From: Candidatus Gastranaerophilales bacterium
Lineage (GTDB): Bacteria; Cyanobacteriota; Vampirovibrionia; Gastranaerophilales; Gastranaerophilaceae
NCBI GenBank assembly: GCA_944322685.1
Contig: CALUPP010000013.1
Coordinates: 1 to 34,243 of the forward strand
Direction of reading: 5' to 3'
DNA: 34,243 nucleotides
The notes beneath the pieces were generated by a model. It did not search any database and was not told the origin of the DNA. It worked only from the letters and a program-made list of their open reading frames with translations. Shown piece after piece: positions 30,744 through 34,243 of this stretch (positions are counted from its first letter, which is position 1; every line of letters begins with the position of its first letter). The position numbers and the translations under genes are program-made.

Positions 30744-30766
30744 ATTTTTGATGTGTAATTAACAAA

Positions 30767-31975
30767 CTACGCAGTAATTTTGTCAACAACACCAGCACCA
30801 ACTGTACGTCCGCCTTCTCTGATAGCGAATCTCATACCTTGTTCGATAGCAACAGGTGCAATCAATTCAACGTCCATAACAACGTTGTCACCAGGCATAA
30901 CCATTTCGCCGTCAAATTTGATAGAACCGGTTACGTCAGTAGTTCTGATGTAGAACTGAGGTCTGTAACCAGGGAAGAAAGGAGTGTGACGTCCGCCTTC
31001 TTCTTTTGTCAAAACGTAAACGTTAGCTGTGAATTTTGTGTGAGGTGTGATAGAACCAGGAGCAGCCAATACTTGACCTCTCTGGATTTCAGTTTTGTCG
31101 ATACCACGGAGCAATGCATCGATGTTATCACCTGCAAGACCTTCGTCGAGCAATTTTCTGAACATTTCAACACCTGTAACAGTTGTTTTCTTAGTTTCGC
31201 CGAAACCAACGATTTCAACTTCCTGGCCAACTTTAACTTTACCTCTTTCAACACGGCCAGTAGCAACTGTACCACGGCCAGTGATAGAGAATACGTCTTC
31301 AACCGGCATCAAGAAAGGTTTGTCGAGGTCACGTTCAGGAGTCGGGATGTAAGAGTCAACTGCATCCATAAGTTCCCAAATTTTGTCAACCCATTTGTCT
31401 TCGCCTCTTTTGATGTTCGGGTTAGCTTGAACAGCTTCGAGAGCTTTAAGAGCAGAACCTTTGATGATAGGAATATTGTCACCGTCGAATTCGTATGAAG
31501 ACAAGAGTTCTCTTGTTTCCATTTCAACGAGTTCGAGAAGTTCTTCGTCGTCAACCATATCGCATTTGTTCAAGAATACAACCAATCTGGGAACACCAAC
31601 CTGACGAGCAAGAAGAATGTGTTCACGAGTTTGGGGCATCGGACCGTCAGTAGCCGCGATAACGAGGATACCGCCGTCCATTTGAGCTGCACCTGTGATC
31701 ATGTTTTTAACATAGTCAGCGTGGCCGGGGCAGTCAACGTGTGCATAGTGTCTTGTTGCTGTTTCGTATTCTACGTGAGCAGTAGAGATAGTGATACCTC
31801 TTGCTTTTTCTTCAGGAGCAGCATCGATTTCGTCGAATTTTTTAGCTTGAGCTTGGCCAGCTGCTGCCAAAACTGAAGTGATTGCTGCTGTCAATGTAGT
31901 TTTACCGTGGTCAACGTGGCCTACTGTACCAATGTTAACGTGCGGTTTCGTACGTTCATACTTTTCGCGTGCCAT
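30767..31975 (-). CDS. tuf: translation elongation factor Tu
   Basis: 402 residues. The GTPase delivers aminoacyl-tRNA to the ribosome. G domain motifs: GHVDHGKT (19-26), RGITI (switch I Thr61), DCPGH (80-84) and NKCD (135-138). Domains 2 and 3 include [17 protein letters not shown] and [36 protein letters not shown]. An insertion around [11 protein letters not shown] (near 190) is of the type seen in cyanobacteria and relatives. The AAGGAG site lies 9 nt before the ATG. It is monocistronic here: fusA is not upstream (a divergent gene is) and rpsJ is not downstream. This is unlike the common rpsL-rpsG-fusA-tuf arrangement. Confidence 0.98.
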   Translation of the reverse strand: MAREKYERTKPHVNIGTVGHVDHGKTTLTAAITSVLAAAGQAQAKKFDEIDAAPEEKARGITISTAHVEYETATRHYAHVDCPGHADYVKNMITGAAQMDGGILVIAATDGPMPQTREHILLARQVGVPRLVVFLNKCDMVDDEELLELVEMETRELLSSYEFDGDNIPIIKGSALKALEAVQANPNIKRGEDKWVDKIWELMDAVDSYIPTPERDLDKPFLMPVEDVFSITGRGTVATGRVERGKVKVGQEVEIVGFGETKKTTVTGVEMFRKLLDEGLAGDNIDALLRGIDKTEIQRGQVLAAPGSITPHTKFTANVYVLTKEEGGRHTPFFPGYRPQFYIRTTDVTGSIKFDGEMVMPGDNVVMDVELIAPVAIEQGMRFAIREGGRTVGAGVVDKITA

Positions 31976-32081
31976 GAGATTAATCTCCTTTTTTGTATAT
32001 CTACTACGTGTTATATATTGCCTGTTTAATAGGTTTTACCTCTATAAAACATTTTTAGACAAAAATACATCGTCTTATACC

Positions 32082-32109
32082 ATATTATATGCTCATTTTA
32101 TTTTGTCAA
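32082..32109 (-). promoter_or_regulatory. tuf promoter
   Basis: On the minus strand consensus TTGACA (32104-32109), 16-bp spacer, TAATAT (32082-32087); a 100-nt leader precedes the ATG. It is a strong promoter, as expected for EF-Tu. Confidence 0.75.
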
Positions 32110-32139
32110 TAAGGCTCAATCCTTTTTCTGGCATGTTGT

Positions 32140-32167
32140 TTGACATGATTGGAATCATCATTATAAA
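32140..32167 (+). promoter_or_regulatory. promoter of the zinc-ribbon gene, with operator-like dyad
   Basis: Consensus TTGACA (32140-32145), 16-bp spacer, TATAAA (32162-32167). The dyad ATGATT-GG-AATCAT (32145-32158) fills the spacer, a position where a bound repressor would block RNA polymerase. Confidence 0.65.
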
Positions 32168-32198
32168 TAATTTGTAAAATTATTTTAAGAGGTATGAC

Positions 32199-32567
32199 AT
32201 GTGGTTTTTTAAAAAAAGGTCAGAATGCACGCATGACAGAGTTTCGTCGGAAGTAGACGCGGGATATTGTCCGGATTGCGGAAAATATGTCGAAAATCAC
32301 TGGTATTTGACCCGCTGCACATGCTGTAACGTCAAAAGAAAAACAATCATAAAACGCGGCAAAATAATGCCAAATACAAAATTCTGCCCAAACTGCGGGG
32401 CTCAGGAATACTTTGTGGAAAGGGTTCCGTCGATAAATTTCATTGATATCAACTATGCAGTGCTCGTCAAAGAGGTTAACGAGTCCTTTACCCCGGCAAG
32501 AAGCCAAATTTGGGTGGACAGAGAGGCCGAACCCATGCGGCTTTTGGGAATATACGGCGCAGGATAG
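32199..32567 (+). CDS. cysteine-rich zinc-ribbon protein
   Basis: 122 residues; no named family recognised. CxxC-type knuckles: CPDC (24-27), RCTCC (40-43) and CPNC (63-66), plus Cys10/His12 near the N-terminus; these suit one or two zinc ribbons. The C-terminal half (YFVERVPSINFIDINYAVLVKEV, then RSQIWVDREAEPMRLLGIYG) has no cysteine and looks like a small alpha/beta segment. AGAGG lies 6 nt before the ATG and a consensus promoter precedes it. It is divergent from tuf. A nucleic-acid-binding or structural zinc role is possible. Confidence 0.75.
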   Translation: MWFFKKRSECTHDRVSSEVDAGYCPDCGKYVENHWYLTRCTCCNVKRKTIIKRGKIMPNTKFCPNCGAQEYFVERVPSINFIDINYAVLVKEVNESFTPARSQIWVDREAEPMRLLGIYGAG

Positions 32568-32571
32568 TTAA

Positions 32572-32608
32572 ATGACGTTGTCATTCCAGTTTTCACGGGA
32601 ATTTCCCG
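32572..32608. repeat. paired dyads after the zinc-ribbon gene
   Basis: ATGAC-GTT-GTCAT (32572-32584) and CGGGAA-T-TTCCCG (32596-32608). They may end the upstream transcript or be part of a dispersed palindromic repeat that includes GTCATTCC. Confidence 0.35.
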
Positions 32609-32626
32609 AAAATCAGACATTTATCC

Positions 32627-32872
32627 ATGCTCCCGGCGGCAATTTCAAAGTTGCTCAATCAAATTGGGGGCGGCATCAATCATAAAACACTTTTTAATAA
32701 AAAAAATGGGGCTAAAATAGCCCCGCTGTCTGGAATTAAGAATAGTTGGAAGTATGAAAAAGATTTAATTATATTTAATGAAAAATTTCGCCCTAAAACA
32801 ATTAGACAAACGGAGGATTTTAAAATAGTAAGGGCAGGCGGGCCACATGCACCGGATATTTTTTGTTTTTGA
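32627..32872 (+). pseudogene. possible gene fragment, 81-codon open frame
   Basis: The frame reads GAKIAPLSGIKNSWKYEKDL and ends IVRAGGPHAPDIFCF, which has a protein-like composition, but there is no ribosome-binding site. The N-terminal part is unconvincing, and the frame is crossed by a hairpin that works as a terminator on the other strand. It may be the C-terminal remnant of a lost gene, or chance. The rest of 32568-33071 holds only the listed dyads and promoter. Confidence 0.2.
32698..32724 (-). terminator. intrinsic terminator on the minus strand
   Basis: GGGGCT (32708-32713), a 5-nt loop and AGCCCC (32719-32724); on the minus strand the stem is followed by a base and then eight Ts. 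No convincing minus-strand gene lies immediately upstream of it. Confidence 0.55.
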
Positions 32873-33009
32873 TTAATTAAATACTTTAAAACTAAAATAT
32901 CGCCGAAACGCGTTCGGTTCAACGATTAAGTGTACAAAATCCCATTAAGAATTATTAAGGGCGGGACTTTACAGCTGATTGATTTTTTAAAATTAAGTCA
33001 TATTCAGTA

Positions 33010-33038
33010 TTGAAAGGTTATACAATTTATGCTACAAT
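33010..33038 (+). promoter_or_regulatory. promoter of the phosphodiester-glycosidase-domain gene
   Basis: TTGAAA (33010-33015), 17-bp spacer, TACAAT (33033-33038) preceded by TGC, an extended -10. GAAAGGA follows at about 33046-33052, rather far (19 nt) from the ATG. Confidence 0.7.
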
Positions 33039-33071
33039 AGTAGTAGAAAGGATAGTAAATTACGCTCAATC

Positions 33072-34243
33072 ATGAACACTACGCTTTATGAAAATCAAAA
33101 GAGTATAAAAAGAATTATCAACAATTCATGCATGGTTACTATACTCATAAGCGTATTTACGGCACAATATCTTGCTATTCACAACCCTTTGGCTGCTATC
33201 GGGAACGAAATCGCCAGAACGGCTTACATAAAGGCTCCGCAAATCGAAAATACCGAGCCGCTTGTCACTTCTCAGCCGCTGAGCCTTACCGAAGAAAAGC
33301 AAAGATGGGAAACCAGGCTCCGGATGCGCTACAAAAACGGGGCTATTCTCACAGTCGCTGACGGGGTAAAGCATGTACGGCTCGTTAGGTACATCAATGG
33401 GCGGCCTGTGAGGATTAATGTAGTTGAAGTCAACCGCAAACTCAACCCCAACATTGAAATTGCACCACAATTAGCATCCACCACATTAAAACGCAGGGCA
33501 ACAATTAGAACTATTGCACAAAAGAATAATTCTATCGCCGCAGTAAACGGCACCTATTTTAAGCCCCAGACAGGAGTACCTTTAGGCACACTGATGATAG
33601 ACAAAAAAATCTACACAGGCCCTATTTTCAACAGGGTTGCAATGGGGATTTCAAAAGACGGCTTCAAAATGTCAAAACTCGGCATTATTTCTTACATCAG
33701 GGCGGGGAGCACGCATTTAAAAGTTGACAACATCAACCAGCCCAGAATTCTTTCCACATATGTGCTTGTTTATACTCAAGACTGGGGTCAAACTTCACCC
33801 ACACCCCCGAAATACGGTATTAACATTGCAGTTGATTCAAAAGGGAAAATTGTATCCAAATCATACGGCTCAACAACCATACCGGAGCAAGGTTATGTTA
33901 TATCCGGCCCAAAAAGCAAGTTGCAGCCGTTTTTTGATGCCAAAAAAGTCGAGCTGGACGTAAAAATGAACCCAATTTGGGGCGATGTTGACCATATTAT
34001 CAGCGGGGGGCCTTATCTTGTGAAAGACGGCCAGGTTTTTGTCGACGCAGCAGCGCAAAAGCTCAATTCCGTAACCGGCAGAAACCCAAGAACCGCAATC
34101 GGATACACCCGCGACAACGAATTCATAATGATTACGATTGACGGACGCGAACACGCATCAATCGGCATGACATTAGGCGAAACAGCCCGTCTGATGAAAG
34201 AATTCGGCTGTGTTGAGGCGATGAACCTTGACGGCGGGGGCTC
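33072..34243 (+). CDS. phosphodiester glycosidase (NAGPA-like) domain protein, 3' end outside window
   Basis: At least 390 residues, cut by the window end. An N-terminal hydrophobic segment (about 20-45, MVTILISVFTAQYLAIHNPLAAIG) suggests a membrane anchor or signal sequence. The NAGPA/DUF2233-type domain shows AAVNGTYFKPQTGVPLGTLM (N159), ISGGPYLVKDG (GGP 312-314), NPRTAIGYTRDN and EAMNLDGGG near the break. These domains remove or rearrange sugar-phosphodiester links in glycans and exopolysaccharides, so a role in envelope glycan processing is likely. No in-frame alternative start lies nearer to the GAAAGGA sequence. Confidence 0.85.
   Translation, partial: MNTTLYENQKSIKRIINNSCMVTILISVFTAQYLAIHNPLAAIGNEIARTAYIKAPQIENTEPLVTSQPLSLTEEKQRWETRLRMRYKNGAILTVADGVKHVRLVRYINGRPVRINVVEVNRKLNPNIEIAPQLASTTLKRRATIRTIAQKNNSIAAVNGTYFKPQTGVPLGTLMIDKKIYTGPIFNRVAMGISKDGFKMSKLGIISYIRAGSTHLKVDNINQPRILSTYVLVYTQDWGQTSPTPPKYGINIAVDSKGKIVSKSYGSTTIPEQGYVISGPKSKLQPFFDAKKVELDVKMNPIWGDVDHIISGGPYLVKDGQVFVDAAAQKLNSVTGRNPRTAIGYTRDNEFIMITIDGREHASIGMTLGETARLMKEFGCVEAMNLDGGG

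Noticed and set aside
30492-30758. 88-codon plus-strand frame overlapping the 69-aa gene
   Set aside because: It reads through the terminator hairpin and has a worse start context; the 69-codon frame has GAGG at proper spacing and stops at the terminator.
32680-32922. 80-codon minus-strand frame near 32.8 kb
   Set aside because: It runs across the minus-strand terminator hairpin, so it could not be fully transcribed, and it has no ribosome-binding site.

Overview
This is a chromosomal fragment of a Gram-negative-type bacterium with moderately AT-rich DNA and many TTG/GTG starts. It looks mostly like core housekeeping DNA with small accessory insertions. My best guess at lineage is an uncultured, probably gut-associated non-photosynthetic relative of Cyanobacteria (Gastranaerophilales / Melainabacteria type). 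That is inference from the general look of FtsH, RecJ, EF-Tu and S5; no 16S rRNA gene is present to settle it.

Layout. 1-2.5 kb: a small resolvase-fold-like protein convergent with ftsH. 2.8-7.5 kb (minus strand): gatA with a downstream secreted TPR/NHL protein, then a class A penicillin-binding protein. 7.7-8.2 kb: a ParDE-type toxin-antitoxin pair. 8.3-15 kb (plus strand): fixC-fixX electron-transfer genes without fixAB, a small acidic protein, recJ, an NDP-sugar pyrophosphorylase and a DAHP synthase. 15.1-16.9 kb: a large unrecognised protein with a C-terminal HExxH zinc-protease motif. 17.1-20 kb (minus): mnmE-bioB-ruvA, tightly packed. 20.0-20.45 kb: an intergenic region with a probable unannotated small RNA. 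20.45-23.6 kb (plus): uppS-rdgB, then two secreted proteins (VWA domain, WG repeats). 23.8-26.6 kb (minus): a DXS-like thiamine-diphosphate enzyme behind a textbook MerR-type promoter, a YbaK/EbsC deacylase and a DUF4186 protein. 26.8-29.9 kb (minus): secY, rplO, rpmD and rpsE, a partial spc ribosomal operon with its own promoter. 29.9-30.5 kb: gene-free DNA with two kinds of inverted-repeat element. 30.5-34.2 kb: a small orphan gene, a lone tuf, a zinc-ribbon protein and a phosphodiester-glycosidase-domain protein cut by the window end.

How the parts relate. Most genes serve cell-envelope growth (PBP, UppS, NDP-sugar enzyme, FtsH, SecY), translation (GatA, MnmE, EbsC, S5, L30, L15, EF-Tu) and DNA repair (RecJ, RuvA, RdgB). 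The most unusual signals are: the MerR-type promoter on the divergent DXS paralogue; an orphan plus-strand terminator preceded by a 66-nt G-free tract (candidate sRNA); the HExxH protein; and the repeats that interrupt and flank the ribosomal-protein cluster exactly where rplF/rplR would normally lie. No CRISPR array, tRNA, rRNA, transposase or prophage gene was seen.
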